Positions 37,114 through 44,918 of a stretch of DNA of 64,000 bases are shown one piece after another. The translations under genes and the position numbers were made by a program. Origin of the DNA: Sphingopyxis sp. BE259 (GTDB taxonomy: Bacteria; Pseudomonadota; Alphaproteobacteria; Sphingomonadales; Sphingomonadaceae); contig NZ_JAVDWM010000001.1 of the NCBI RefSeq assembly GCF_031457495.1, positions 3,026,001 through 3,090,000 of the forward strand. Direction: 5' to 3'. A model generated the notes under the pieces. The model saw only the letters and a list, made by a program, of their open reading frames with translations, ran no database searches and was not told the origin of the DNA. Position 1 is the first letter of the stretch; every line of letters begins with the position of its first letter.

Positions 37114-37190
37114 TGGTGCACCCGGCGGGATTCGAACCCACGGCCCCCAGATTAGGAATCTGATGCTCTATCCTGCTGAGCTACGGGTGC
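37114..37190 (-). tRNA. tRNA-Arg(CCT)
   Basis: Read on the minus strand the sequence folds as a cloverleaf: acceptor stem GCACCCG/CGGGTGC, anticodon arm TCAGA-TTCCTAA-TCTGG with anticodon CCT, T arm with GGTTCGAATCC, discriminator A and an encoded CCA (37116-37114). It lies 188 bp after the recombinase gene. I saw no second copy of its 3' end in the window. Confidence 0.95.
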
Positions 37191-37237
37191 GCCGCGGTTC
37201 GTGTAGCGGCGCGAGGCGGCGAGCGTCAATCGCCAGG

Positions 37238-37711
37238 TCAATTAACCGCATCGGGCGGGACGATCGGCACCAGCAGCGGCATCGCTGCAATCCCGTCATC
37301 GCGCAGCGCCTGCGCCTCCCCCGGCGAGGCCTGGCCGTGGATCAGGTCATGGGCGGCGCGGCCTTCGTGCATTGCGCGCGCCGCGTCGGCAAAATCGCGC
37401 CCTACCCAGCGCGATTGCGGCAGCATCTCCGCCTGCTTGGCGGCAATTTCGGCGACCACTCGGCGGACCAGTTCAGTGGACACGTCGCCCGCTGGCGCAG
37501 GCTGTTCCGGCATCGTCGGCGCCGTGACGACCTGCTGGTTTGACTTGGCACCGATCCGCGGCGCCATCACCGCTTTGCGGACGTCGCTGTCCCCGCACAC
37601 CGGGCAGCCGATCAGCCCGCGCGTCTGTTGATCGGCGAAACTGTCGCTGCTCGCAAACCAGGCTTCGAAACGATGATCTCCGGCGGCGCAACAAAGGTCG
37701 AAAACGATCAA
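37238..37711 (-). CDS. DUF1178 family protein
   Basis: 157-aa protein with the DUF1178 pattern: N-terminal zinc-ribbon-like cysteines (FDLCCAAGDHRFEAWF, then GCPVCGDSDVRKAVMAPRI) and a C-terminal helix (GRAAHDLIHGQAS). Start is probably TTG 37709-37711, since a stop lies nine codons upstream and no ATG is available. Downstream of grxC on the same strand. Function unknown; conserved among alphaproteobacteria. Confidence 0.85.
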   Translation of the reverse strand: MIVFDLCCAAGDHRFEAWFASSDSFADQQTRGLIGCPVCGDSDVRKAVMAPRIGAKSNQQVVTAPTMPEQPAPAGDVSTELVRRVVAEIAAKQAEMLPQSRWVGRDFADAARAMHEGRAAHDLIHGQASPGEAQALRDDGIAAMPLLVPIVPPDAVN

Positions 37712-37724
37712 GGTCAGCCCAAAC

Positions 37725-37985
37725 TCAAGCTAGGCCCAGCAGCGGGTCGAGCCCGCCGCGCGCCTCGAGCGCCGCCATGTCGTCGCTGCCGCCGATATGC
37801 TGTCCGTCGATGAAGATCTGCGGCACGGTGCGCGCGCCGCCGGCGCGTTCGACCATCGCGTCGAACCCGGCGCGGTCCATCGTCACGTCGATTTCCTGAT
37901 ATTCGGCGCCCTTGCGATCGAGCAGCGCCTTGGCGCGCGAACAATAGGGGCAGAGGAATTTGGTAAATACTTCGATCTTGGCCAT
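37725..37985 (-). CDS. grxC: Glutaredoxin 3
   Basis: 86-aa dithiol glutaredoxin with the active site C12-P-Y-C15, TVPQIFIDGQHIGG and SDD for glutathione binding. Reduces protein disulfides and glutathione adducts in the cytosol. ATG 37983-37985, three bases after the ComF gene stop on the same strand; probably one transcript with DUF1178 downstream. Confidence 0.95.
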   Translation of the reverse strand: MAKIEVFTKFLCPYCSRAKALLDRKGAEYQEIDVTMDRAGFDAMVERAGGARTVPQIFIDGQHIGGSDDMAALEARGGLDPLLGLA

Positions 37986-37988
37986 GGC

Positions 37989-38870
37989 CTATCCTGTCAT
38001 CATCTGATCCGACATATCGGAATCCAACGAAGCAAAGTCAAATATGTTGCTCGTCATCAGCGCCTCGGGAACGACGCGCGCCCAGGTGAGCGCCGACACC
38101 CGCGCCGCGCCGCTGCGCCGCAGGACCTTTGCCGCCGCGCGCAGGGTTGCGCCGCTGGCGTGGACGTCGTCGATCAGCACGACGTGCCGCGCTGCCACCC
38201 GCGCCCGGGCATCGCCCGCGAGCGCAAACGCCCCGGCGACGATCCGCTCGCGCTCGCGCCGTCCCTTGCCGCGCAGCGATGCGGTCGATTTGACCCGGAG
38301 CAGCAGGTGGTGATCACGCGGCGCGCCGGTGACGCGCGCCAGTTCGTCGACGACCAGCGCCGCCTGGTTGAAACCGCGCGACCACAGCCGCCAACGGTGT
38401 AGCGGCACGGGCACCAGCAGGATGTCGGCGGCGTCGCCAAGCGCGGTCAGTTGCCGCGCCATCAGCCGCGCCATCAACCGCGCGTGCCCGGTCCGCCGCC
38501 CATATTTCAGCCGCAGCGCTACGGTGCGCGCCACCGGGCCATAAGCCACCGCGGCCGGCGCGCCGTCGAAGGGCGGCAGGCTGGCAAGACAGGCGCCGCA
38601 CGCGATCGGTCCGCCGGGCAGCGCCGTCGGCAACGGGATCGAACAGTGCGCGCAGGCGGGTCCGTCGAGGAATTCGAGCGACGTCCAGCACGCCAGGCAG
38701 AATTGCCGGTCTGCGCCGACGATGACGCCGCAGCCGGGGCAGCGCGGCGGCAGCGCATAATCAACGACCGCGCGGCCGACGGTTCGCAAGCCGCGGAACC
38801 ATGCTCCGGGCGATACGCACTTTTCTTCGACATCCCCGGTCGCCGTGGCCATCCGCCGCTTGTGAAGCAT
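37989..38870 (-). CDS. ComF family phosphoribosyltransferase-like protein
   Basis: About 293 aa. N-terminal zinc finger (CPGCGVIVG...FCLACW, CAHCSIPLP, CGAC) and a C-terminal type I phosphoribosyltransferase domain with VVLIDDVHASGAT. ComF relatives act in DNA uptake and recombination. Start codons at 38885 (GTG), 38870 (ATG) and 38852 (ATG) are all possible; I give 38870. It is divergent from the methyltransferase gene by only 24 bp. Confidence 0.88.
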   Translation of the reverse strand: MLHKRRMATATGDVEEKCVSPGAWFRGLRTVGRAVVDYALPPRCPGCGVIVGADRQFCLACWTSLEFLDGPACAHCSIPLPTALPGGPIACGACLASLPPFDGAPAAVAYGPVARTVALRLKYGRRTGHARLMARLMARQLTALGDAADILLVPVPLHRWRLWSRGFNQAALVVDELARVTGAPRDHHLLLRVKSTASLRGKGRRERERIVAGAFALAGDARARVAARHVVLIDDVHASGATLRAAAKVLRRSGAARVSALTWARVVPEALMTSNIFDFASLDSDMSDQMMTG

Positions 38871-38894
38871 CGCCGGGGGCGGCACAAGCGGCGC

Positions 38895-39746
38895 ATGTCG
38901 CAGCCGCCCCGCCAGTTATTTTCCCCCGCCCGCCACCGCGCTCAGCGCGATCGGCTCGCGCACCTGCCCGCGTCGGCCAACTTCCTCGCGCCGATCATCG
39001 CCGACACCTTGCTCGACCGGCTCGCGATGGTGACGCGCGACTTTTCGCGCACGCTGCTCATCGGCGCGCACGACCGGGCGTTGATCGATCATTTGCGCGG
39101 CACTGGCAGCGCGCTGACGATCATCGAGGGGGGTCGCCAGTTGGCGGCGGCAATTGGCGCGCTGGCGGTCGAGGCCGACGCGATCGACCTGCCCTTGGCC
39201 AGTTTCGACCTGATCGTCTGGCCCGGCGGGCTCGAAAGCGTCAACGACGTCCCCGGCGCGCTGCTGCGCCTGCGCGCACTCCTTGCGCCTGACGGTCTGT
39301 TGCTCGGTGCATTCGTCGGCGACGGCAGCCTGCCGCGGCTGCGCCGCGCGGTGATGACCGACGGGGTGCGTCCGATCGCGCGGCTGCACCCCCAGATCGA
39401 CCTCGCGGCAATGGGCAATCTGCTCCAGCGCGTCGGTTTCACCCTGCCCGTTGTCGATGTCGAGGCGTTGACGGTGCGCTACGGCGACTGGTTGGCGCTG
39501 GTTCGCGACCTGCGCGCGACCGGGCTTGCGAGCCGCCTGAGCCCTGCCCCGCCGCCGCTGACCCGCGCAGAAGTGGCGGAAATCGCCGCGGCCTTTGCGG
39601 CGCAGGCCGATCCCGACGGCCGCATCGCCGAAAGTCTGCGCCTCGTCCATTTCAGCGGCTGGGCGCCGCATCCGGATCAGCCGCAGCCCGCGCGGCGCGG
39701 CAGCGGCACGGCGTCGCTGAGCGACGCGCTCCAGCGGAAAGGCTAA
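38895..39746 (+). CDS. Class I SAM-dependent methyltransferase (NDUFAF5/BioC-like)
   Basis: 283-aa protein with a Rossmann-type methyltransferase core: RTLLIGAHD for the cofactor loop, FDLIVWPGGLESVNDVPGALLRLRALLAPDGLLL in the motif where NDUFAF5/BioC-like proteins have W.NDLPG. ATG 38895-38897. In mitochondria the relative is a complex I assembly hydroxylase; the bacterial role is uncertain. Converges with the Nudix gene, with a 4-bp overlap. Confidence 0.82.
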   Translation: MSQPPRQLFSPARHRAQRDRLAHLPASANFLAPIIADTLLDRLAMVTRDFSRTLLIGAHDRALIDHLRGTGSALTIIEGGRQLAAAIGALAVEADAIDLPLASFDLIVWPGGLESVNDVPGALLRLRALLAPDGLLLGAFVGDGSLPRLRRAVMTDGVRPIARLHPQIDLAAMGNLLQRVGFTLPVVDVEALTVRYGDWLALVRDLRATGLASRLSPAPPPLTRAEVAEIAAAFAAQADPDGRIAESLRLVHFSGWAPHPDQPQPARRGSGTASLSDALQRKG

Positions 39747-40171
39747 ACCAGCGCCTCCAGCAACCCGATCAGCGGCTTGTCGGCGGGCGGCATGGCCAAG
39801 CCGTGCAGTTCGACCGGACGCACCCAACGCAGCGCGCTGGCATGTTGGGCGACCGGCGTGCCGCGCCATTTGCGGCAGACATAGAGCAGCAAGAGCAAAT
39901 GCCGCTCGCCCAGCATGTCGCTGGCGAAACAGGCAGGGGCGAGGCATGCTTGATCGACATCGATCGCCAGTTCCTCGCCGAGTTCGCGGATCAGCGCCTC
40001 CTCCGGGGTTTCACCCGGTTCGATCTTGCCGCCCGGAAACTCCCACAATCCCGCCATCGACAATCCGTCGGGGCGTTGCTGAACCAGCAGCCGGCCATCG
40101 CGATCAACCAGCGCCGCCGCGACGACGACAAGCCCTGTTTTTGGCGGTTTTCCGGGGTTTGACACGGACAA
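39743..40171 (-). CDS. mutT: MutT-type Nudix hydrolase
   Basis: 142-aa (deoxy)nucleoside triphosphate pyrophosphohydrolase. The Nudix box is complete: GGKIEPGETPEEALIRELGE followed by EL. It probably removes 8-oxo-dGTP from the pool. The start is TTG 40169-40171 with Shine-Dalgarno AGGAAGG eight bases upstream; an internal GTG at 40163-40165 is the alternative. Its stop overlaps the methyltransferase stop from the opposite strand. Confidence 0.9.
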   Translation of the reverse strand: MSVSNPGKPPKTGLVVVAAALVDRDGRLLVQQRPDGLSMAGLWEFPGGKIEPGETPEEALIRELGEELAIDVDQACLAPACFASDMLGERHLLLLLYVCRKWRGTPVAQHASALRWVRPVELHGLAMPPADKPLIGLLEALV

Positions 40172-40237
40172 ATTGTTAACCTTCCTATGCGACTATGGCT
40201 ATCCTCGGGGAACATTATGCCAGTCAGGGGTGGAACA

Positions 40238-40408
40238 ATGGGCAACATTTACAGGCTGATGCGGTCGACCAGGGCCGCCACAGCCGTCGAATATGGGCTG
40301 ATACTCGCCCTGATCTTTCTCGCGGGCGTAACCGCGATCGGCGGCACCGCAAATTCCACCACCAAGATGTGGAACAATGTTTCGAATGCATCGACCAGCG
40401 TAATGTAG
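40238..40408 (+). CDS. Flp/Fap-type pilin, copy 1
   Basis: 56-aa class IVb pilin. Short basic N-terminus, then AATAVEYGLILALIFLAGV, the hydrophobic helix with Glu at +5 if cleavage occurs after Ala. Start ATG 40238-40240 behind a GGGGTGG. It is more divergent than the next two pilins and ends in a Ser/Thr/Asn-rich tail. No tad/cpa assembly genes are in the window. Confidence 0.85.
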   Translation: MGNIYRLMRSTRAATAVEYGLILALIFLAGVTAIGGTANSTTKMWNNVSNASTSVM

Positions 40409-40449
40409 CCGGATCACCGTCCGATTTTGGCACAAGGCCTGGAAAGCCT

Positions 40450-40466
40450 TTAAGATTTTCAAAACC
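40450..40466 (+). repeat. Leader repeat upstream of pilin copy 2
   Basis: TTAAGATTTTCAAAACC, identical to 40870-40886. Its end lies 72 bases before the pilin ATG, nearly the same spacing as for the second copy, so promoter or leader function is likely. Confidence 0.7.
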
Positions 40467-40537
40467 ATATCGCTCTACACCGAACGCTGTCGGCACGGAC
40501 CAGCGTGTCTACGGGATAGCGAGATCGGGAACCAGTC

Positions 40538-40708
40538 ATGACATTCATCAAGAAATTCGTTCGGAGTACGAAGGCCGCGACCGCCATTGAATATGGCTTG
40601 ATCGCTGCCCTGATTGCCGTTGCGGGCATCACGGCCATGGGCGCCGTCGGCAACAGCGTCAGCAACACGTTCAAAAAGGTCAACAACAACCTGAACACCG
40701 CGCCGTAA
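40538..40708 (+). CDS. Flp/Fap-type pilin, copy 2
   Basis: 56-aa pilin with KKFVRSTKAATAIEYGL and a hydrophobic helix. It differs from copy 3 at four of 56 positions (residues 2, 10, 46 and 50). ATG 40538-40540. It has its own leader repeat (40450-40466) and its own terminator (40731-40758), so the unit duplicated as a complete transcription unit. Confidence 0.9.
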   Translation: MTFIKKFVRSTKAATAIEYGLIAALIAVAGITAMGAVGNSVSNTFKKVNNNLNTAP

Positions 40709-40730
40709 CGATCGGCACCAGATCAAAAGC

Positions 40731-40758
40731 GGGCGGTGGAAACACCGCCCCTTTTTTT
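40731..40758 (+). terminator. Rho-independent terminator after pilin copy 2
   Basis: Stem GGGCGGTG/CACCGCCC with a GAAA loop followed by CTTTTTTT. Matches the terminator of copy 3. Confidence 0.93.
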
Positions 40759-40869
40759 GTCTCGAAGCAGCCTGGTCAGCGGAGACCGCCCCGCAAGGTC
40801 CAGGCGATGACGGCAGAAACCTCCTGTTCAATTTTGGGACTGGCAGACCCGTTTACGCCAATCCCACCA

Positions 40870-40886
40870 TTAAGATTTTCAAAACC
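40870..40886 (+). repeat. Leader repeat upstream of pilin copy 3
   Basis: Exact 17-nt copy of 40450-40466; its end is 74 bases before the pilin ATG. Confidence 0.7.
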
Positions 40887-40959
40887 TATTCGTCCTAAAC
40901 CAGCCAGTGTTGACCCAGACCAGACCGTCAACAGGGTAAGTGAAATCAGGAGACCAGTC

Positions 40960-41130
40960 ATGAAGTTCATCAAAAAGTTCGTCCGCGATACCAAAGCTGC
41001 GACCGCCATCGAATACGGCCTCATCGCCGCTCTGATCGCCGTCGCCGGCATCACCGCAATGGGTGCAGTTGGTAACAGCGTCAGCAACACCTTCAACAAG
41101 GTGAACACCAACCTGAACACCGCACCGTAA
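40960..41130 (+). CDS. Flp/Fap-type pilin, copy 3
   Basis: 56-aa pilin, nearly identical to copy 2 (KKFVRDTKAATAIEYGL). ATG 40960-40962 with the Shine-Dalgarno AGGAGA. Followed by its own strong terminator. Whether copies 2 and 3 are expressed together or alternately cannot be told. Confidence 0.92.
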   Translation: MKFIKKFVRDTKAATAIEYGLIAALIAVAGITAMGAVGNSVSNTFNKVNTNLNTAP

Positions 41131-41153
41131 TTACACGGTCGCAAAAAAAGAAA

Positions 41154-41182
41154 GGGGCGGTGGAAACACCGCCCCTTTTTTT
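41154..41182. terminator. Bidirectional rho-independent terminator after pilin copy 3
   Basis: Stem GGGGCGGTG/CACCGCCCC with a GAAA loop and TTTTTTT on the plus side; on the minus strand the stem is followed by CTTTCTTTTTTT, so it can also end the M48 protease transcript (stop at 41196). Confidence 0.93.
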
Positions 41183-41195
41183 GCCTGCTTACCGG

Positions 41196-42707
41196 TCAAC
41201 GGCTCGCGTAGACGACGATTTTGACCTTTTGCCCCGGGGTCAACCGGCTCGACGCGGTCAGGCGGTTGAGCACCTGGAACCGTTCGGCCTGATAATTGCT
41301 GTACGCCATGCGCCGCGCCAGGCTGGCCATCGTATCGCCGCGCCCCACCGTCACCACGTCGATCCGCCGCGGCTTGATCGCCGCCGCTTCCGCCGCGCTG
41401 AGGCGCCGGACGCTGTTGAACATCGAATTGAACGTTCCCGTCCCGCCCGCCTTGGTCAGCGTAACGAAGTGGAACGCGCTGCTGCGCGAAAATTCATAGG
41501 CAAAAACCGTCACATCGACCTGCCCGGATTGGCTGGCGACGCGCGCGGTCGAATAGGAGGCGGGGACGCCGTTCACCGTGGTGCGCTGCACTGCGCTGGG
41601 GCTGATCGCAGTGTTTCCCGCGACCGATTTGAACGCCGCGGCGATGTAGGCGTTCATGTCGCCGCTGTACGGACCCGTCGTAAACTGCGCCTGCCCGCCA
41701 TTGCCGCTGACCGTCACCGCGGTCGTACCATTCTGCATCCCGTAACCGTTGGGCACCGCGAATCGCAGCCTGAGGTCGGGGTGCAGGAATTGATTGCCTT
41801 CAACGACGCCCTGCGCCGGATCGTCGCCGTACAGAACATTGTCGATCGCGGCCAGAAAGGCGTCGGCATTGCGCGTCCCGCCGGTGCCGCCGACGCGGCT
41901 CGCCAGCGTCTGGGCGTTGCGGACGCGCGAGGCGGGATCGGGATGGGTGCTCGCCCATGCGGGCAGCGAGCGCGCATCGCCGCCCGACAATCGCGCGTCG
42001 AGGTTGGTCTGGTTGGCGAGGCTGGCCAGCATCGTCGACAGCGCCAGCGGGTCATAACCCGCGCTCCGCAGATATTGCACGCCTAGCTGGTCGGCCTGGA
42101 GTTCCTGACTGCGCGAGAAGCCCAGGGTCGCGAGCTGCGCGACCTGCATCGCATTATTCTGGAGCAGCCCGCCAAGCCCGCCGAGCACGCCTCCGCTGTC
42201 GCCGATCGCGCCGCCGAGCACCGCGCCAAGGACGCCGAGAATCTGGTTGCGCGTCGCTGCCGACTGGCGTTTCTTGCTGTGCTGGGCGGCGACATGGCCG
42301 ACCTCGTGGCCCAGAACGCCGGCGAGTTCGGCTTCGTCGTTCATCAGCGCCATCAACTGGCGGGTGACATAGACATAGCCGCCGGGGATCGCGAAGGCGT
42401 TGTTCACCGGCGAATTGAGCAGCGTGACGGTAAAATCGTTGCGCGCGTTCGACAGCCCCGATTGCAGCGCGATATTCTGGCCGACGCGAACGACATAGGC
42501 CGTTTGTGGGCCGCTATACGCGCCGCCGAATTCGGCCATCAGCTGCGGATGCGCCTCGTCGCCCTGCTTGCGTTCGGACGGCGAGATATTGGTCGCGGTC
42601 TTGATCGCTTTCAGCTGCGCGTCGGCGGGACCGGTCAAGGCCAGGCTTCCAAGCGCCGCGGTCGCCGCCAGCTTGATTGCCAAGCCATTTTTCTTTGTTC
42701 GGGTCAT
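41196..42707 (-). CDS. M48-family metalloprotease with LysM-like C-terminus (BepA-like)
   Basis: 503-aa exported zinc protease. Signal peptide ending near GPADAQ (residue 30-31), catalytic motif H134-E-V-G-H138, a second zinc-ligand region around SQELQADQLGV, and a C-terminal RGDTMASLARRM...LTPGQKVKIV that looks like a LysM-type domain. Relatives (BepA/YfgC) care for outer-membrane protein assembly. ATG 42705-42707 has the Shine-Dalgarno GGGAGGTGA. Confidence 0.9.
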   Translation of the reverse strand: MTRTKKNGLAIKLAATAALGSLALTGPADAQLKAIKTATNISPSERKQGDEAHPQLMAEFGGAYSGPQTAYVVRVGQNIALQSGLSNARNDFTVTLLNSPVNNAFAIPGGYVYVTRQLMALMNDEAELAGVLGHEVGHVAAQHSKKRQSAATRNQILGVLGAVLGGAIGDSGGVLGGLGGLLQNNAMQVAQLATLGFSRSQELQADQLGVQYLRSAGYDPLALSTMLASLANQTNLDARLSGGDARSLPAWASTHPDPASRVRNAQTLASRVGGTGGTRNADAFLAAIDNVLYGDDPAQGVVEGNQFLHPDLRLRFAVPNGYGMQNGTTAVTVSGNGGQAQFTTGPYSGDMNAYIAAAFKSVAGNTAISPSAVQRTTVNGVPASYSTARVASQSGQVDVTVFAYEFSRSSAFHFVTLTKAGGTGTFNSMFNSVRRLSAAEAAAIKPRRIDVVTVGRGDTMASLARRMAYSNYQAERFQVLNRLTASSRLTPGQKVKIVVYASR

Positions 42708-42861
42708 CGGTTCACCTCCCACATGCTGCGCCTTCGTCCGGGAATATCCCTTCTGCGCGGCTAAGCAAGCCGCGCCTGAACGACGGCTTGCCAGCCTCTT
42801 GTCGGTGAACGCAAATCGCCGCGATCGGGTTCCGCGATTGCGGGCGGTCAGGCGCGCGGGG

Positions 42862-43809
42862 TCAGGCGCGTCCCATGGCGAGGAACTTCTCCTCGCGCGC
42901 CGCCAGGATCGCATCGCGCGGCAAGCCCGACAGGCTGTCCAGCTCCTGCGCGATCGCGTCGCCCAGCGCGGCGATGGCAGCATCGGGGTCGCGGTGCGCG
43001 CCGCCGACGGGTTCGGGGACGATGCGGTCGATGATCTTGAGCCCCAGCAAATCCTGCGCCGACATCTTCATCGCCGCGGCGGCATCGGCGGCCTTGTCGG
43101 ACGTCCGCCACAGGATCGACGCGCAGCCTTCGGGCGAAATCACCGAATAGACCGCATGCTCGAACATCAGCACGCGGTTCGCCGCCGCCAGCGCGATCGC
43201 GCCGCCCGAACCGCCCTCGCCGACGATCGCCGCGACCATCGGCACACCCAGCGCCAGACATTGCTCGGTCGAGCGGGCAATCGCCTCGGCTTGACCGCGC
43301 TCCTCGGCCTGGATGCCGGGAAAGGCGCCCGAGGTATCGACCAGCGTCACCACCGGCAGGCCGAAGCGGTCGGCGAGCTGCATCAGGCGGATCGCCTTGC
43401 GATAGCCCTCGGGCTTCGCCATCCCGAAATTATGCTTCATCCGCGACGGAATATCGTCGCCCTTTTCATGGCCGATGACCATGACGCGGCGGCCGCGAAA
43501 GCGCGCCAGCCCGCCCAAAATCGCCTGATCGTCGCCAAAATTGCGGTCGCCGGCCAGCGGCATCCAGTCATCGAACAGCTCGGCGACATAATGTTTGAAA
43601 TGCGGGCGGTCGGGATGGCGCGCGACCTGGGTCTTTTGCCACGGGGTCAGCTTCGCATAGATGTCGCGCAGCAATTTCGAGGATTTATCCTCCAGACGCG
43701 CGATGTCACTGTCGATATTGAGCGTGGGGTCGTCCCCCATTTCGCGCAGTTCGGCAATCTGCCGATCGAGCGCGGCGACCTGTTTTTCGAAGTCCAGAAA
43801 GGCTGTCAT
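42862..43809 (-). CDS. accA: Acetyl-CoA carboxylase carboxyltransferase subunit alpha
   Basis: 315-aa alpha subunit of the carboxyltransferase, first committed step of fatty acid synthesis. Conserved blocks RPHFKHYVAELFDDW, LVDTSGAFPGIQAEERGQ, GEGGSGGAIALA and YSVISPEGCASILW are all present and length is normal. ATG 43807-43809, 10 bases after the xerD stop on the same strand. Confidence 0.97.
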   Translation of the reverse strand: MTAFLDFEKQVAALDRQIAELREMGDDPTLNIDSDIARLEDKSSKLLRDIYAKLTPWQKTQVARHPDRPHFKHYVAELFDDWMPLAGDRNFGDDQAILGGLARFRGRRVMVIGHEKGDDIPSRMKHNFGMAKPEGYRKAIRLMQLADRFGLPVVTLVDTSGAFPGIQAEERGQAEAIARSTEQCLALGVPMVAAIVGEGGSGGAIALAAANRVLMFEHAVYSVISPEGCASILWRTSDKAADAAAAMKMSAQDLLGLKIIDRIVPEPVGGAHRDPDAAIAALGDAIAQELDSLSGLPRDAILAAREEKFLAMGRA

Positions 43810-43819
43810 CGTCGGACCG

Positions 43820-44749
43820 CTAAGCCGATGGCGCCGCAACGTCAACGTCTGCCGACGCCGGCCCGACGTCCATTCGCGCCAGCGGGTGCCGCTGGTTGAC
43901 CAGTTCGACCAGGCGGCGGCTATCGACATGGGTATAGATTTCGGTCGTCGCGATGTCGGCGTGCCCCAGCATCAGCTGCAAGGCGCGCAGATCGGCCCCG
44001 CCTTCGAGCAGATGGGTAGCAAAGGCGTGGCGGAGCACATGCGGGCTGACCGCGGTCGGGTCGATCCCGGTCCGCCCCGCCAATTCGCGCAGCATCTGGA
44101 ATAGCCGGACCCGCGACACATGGCTCTTACCCGACGGGAACAGCCAGAGCGACCGGTCGGCGAGCAGCGGCAGCCAGCGATCGAGCGCGCCGCGGGCGCG
44201 ATCCGACAGCGGCACCAGCCGTTCCTTGTCGCCTTTTCCCCGCACGATCAGATATTCGCGCTCCCCCGCCATCGCGCGGCGCGGCAGCGACACCAGTTCG
44301 CTGGCGCGTAGCCCCGACCCGTAGAGTAGTTCGAGCAGCACCAGCATGCGGATCGCGGCGGCAGGCGGCGTATCACCCGCAGCTTCCTCTTCGGCCTGCG
44401 CGAACAATCGCTCGACATGCTCGTGGGTCAGGATGCGCGGCAGCGGGCGGCGTGTCGATGGGCGCGCAATGTCGAGCGCCGGGTTGTCGGCGCGATCGCC
44501 CTCATCGAGCAGAAAGGCAAAAAACTGGCGCAGCGCCGACAGCTTGCGCGCCGCGCTGCTCGCCGCAAGCGATTGATAATCGGCCATCAATTGGCGCAAC
44601 GCCGCCACGTCGGCATCGGCGAGCGGGCCTGTGACCAACTCCGCCGCCTGCGCCAGATCGCGGCGATAGGCGGCAAGCGTGTTGCGCGAAGCACCGCGTT
44701 CGGCCGCCATCATCTCGAGAAAGCGGTCGATCGCCGCTGCATCGGTCAC
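43820..44749 (-). CDS. xerD: Tyrosine recombinase XerD
   Basis: 309-aa tyrosine recombinase acting with XerC at dif to resolve chromosome dimers. N-terminal SAM-like core-binding domain; catalytic residues in GSGLRASEL, RGKGDKER, HVLRHAFATHLL and LGHADIATTEIYTHV. I chose GTG 44747-44749, with GAGGAA six bases upstream; a TTG at 44765-44767 is possible. Length and lone position argue for the housekeeping enzyme rather than a mobile-element integrase. Confidence 0.9.
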   Translation of the reverse strand: MTDAAAIDRFLEMMAAERGASRNTLAAYRRDLAQAAELVTGPLADADVAALRQLMADYQSLAASSAARKLSALRQFFAFLLDEGDRADNPALDIARPSTRRPLPRILTHEHVERLFAQAEEEAAGDTPPAAAIRMLVLLELLYGSGLRASELVSLPRRAMAGEREYLIVRGKGDKERLVPLSDRARGALDRWLPLLADRSLWLFPSGKSHVSRVRLFQMLRELAGRTGIDPTAVSPHVLRHAFATHLLEGGADLRALQLMLGHADIATTEIYTHVDSRRLVELVNQRHPLARMDVGPASADVDVAAPSA

Positions 44750-44784
44750 CAGCCGTTCCTCGCCCAACCGGATAAAAGCAAAAG

Positions 44785-44896
44785 CCGTTCGTCCTGAGGA
44801 GTGGGCTGAGCCTGTCGAAGCCCCGTCTCGAAGGACATATGCCCAGGTCCTTCGAGACGCCAGTTCGACAAGCTCAATGGCTCCTCAGGACGAATG
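44785..44896. repeat. Dispersed inverted repeat R1 (class A)
   Basis: Begins CCGTTCGTCCTGAGGAG and ends CTCCTCAGGACGAA, with internal GTCTCGAAGGAC / GTCCTTCGAGACG arms. Fills the gap between xerD and the 605-aa protein gene. Confidence 0.85.
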
Positions 44897-44918
44897 GCTG
44901 ATAATGCGAAGCATAGCG

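Noticed and set aside
37114..37190. tRNA-Arg as integration target of the accessory half
   Set aside because: No duplicated 3' tRNA segment was found in the window, and the adjacent enzyme is a serine recombinase, which usually does not use tRNA ends.
40450..41182. Pilin region repeats as a CRISPR-like array
   Set aside because: Only two long units with coding sequence and terminators; no short regular repeats and spacers.
42765..42791. GCAAGCCG/CGGCTTGC hairpin between accA and the M48 gene as a terminator
   Set aside because: Eight-bp stem with an 11-nt loop and no T-run on either strand; too weak to call.
43820..44749. Tyrosine recombinase as a mobile-element integrase
   Set aside because: Length, sequence style and position beside accA fit the housekeeping XerD.
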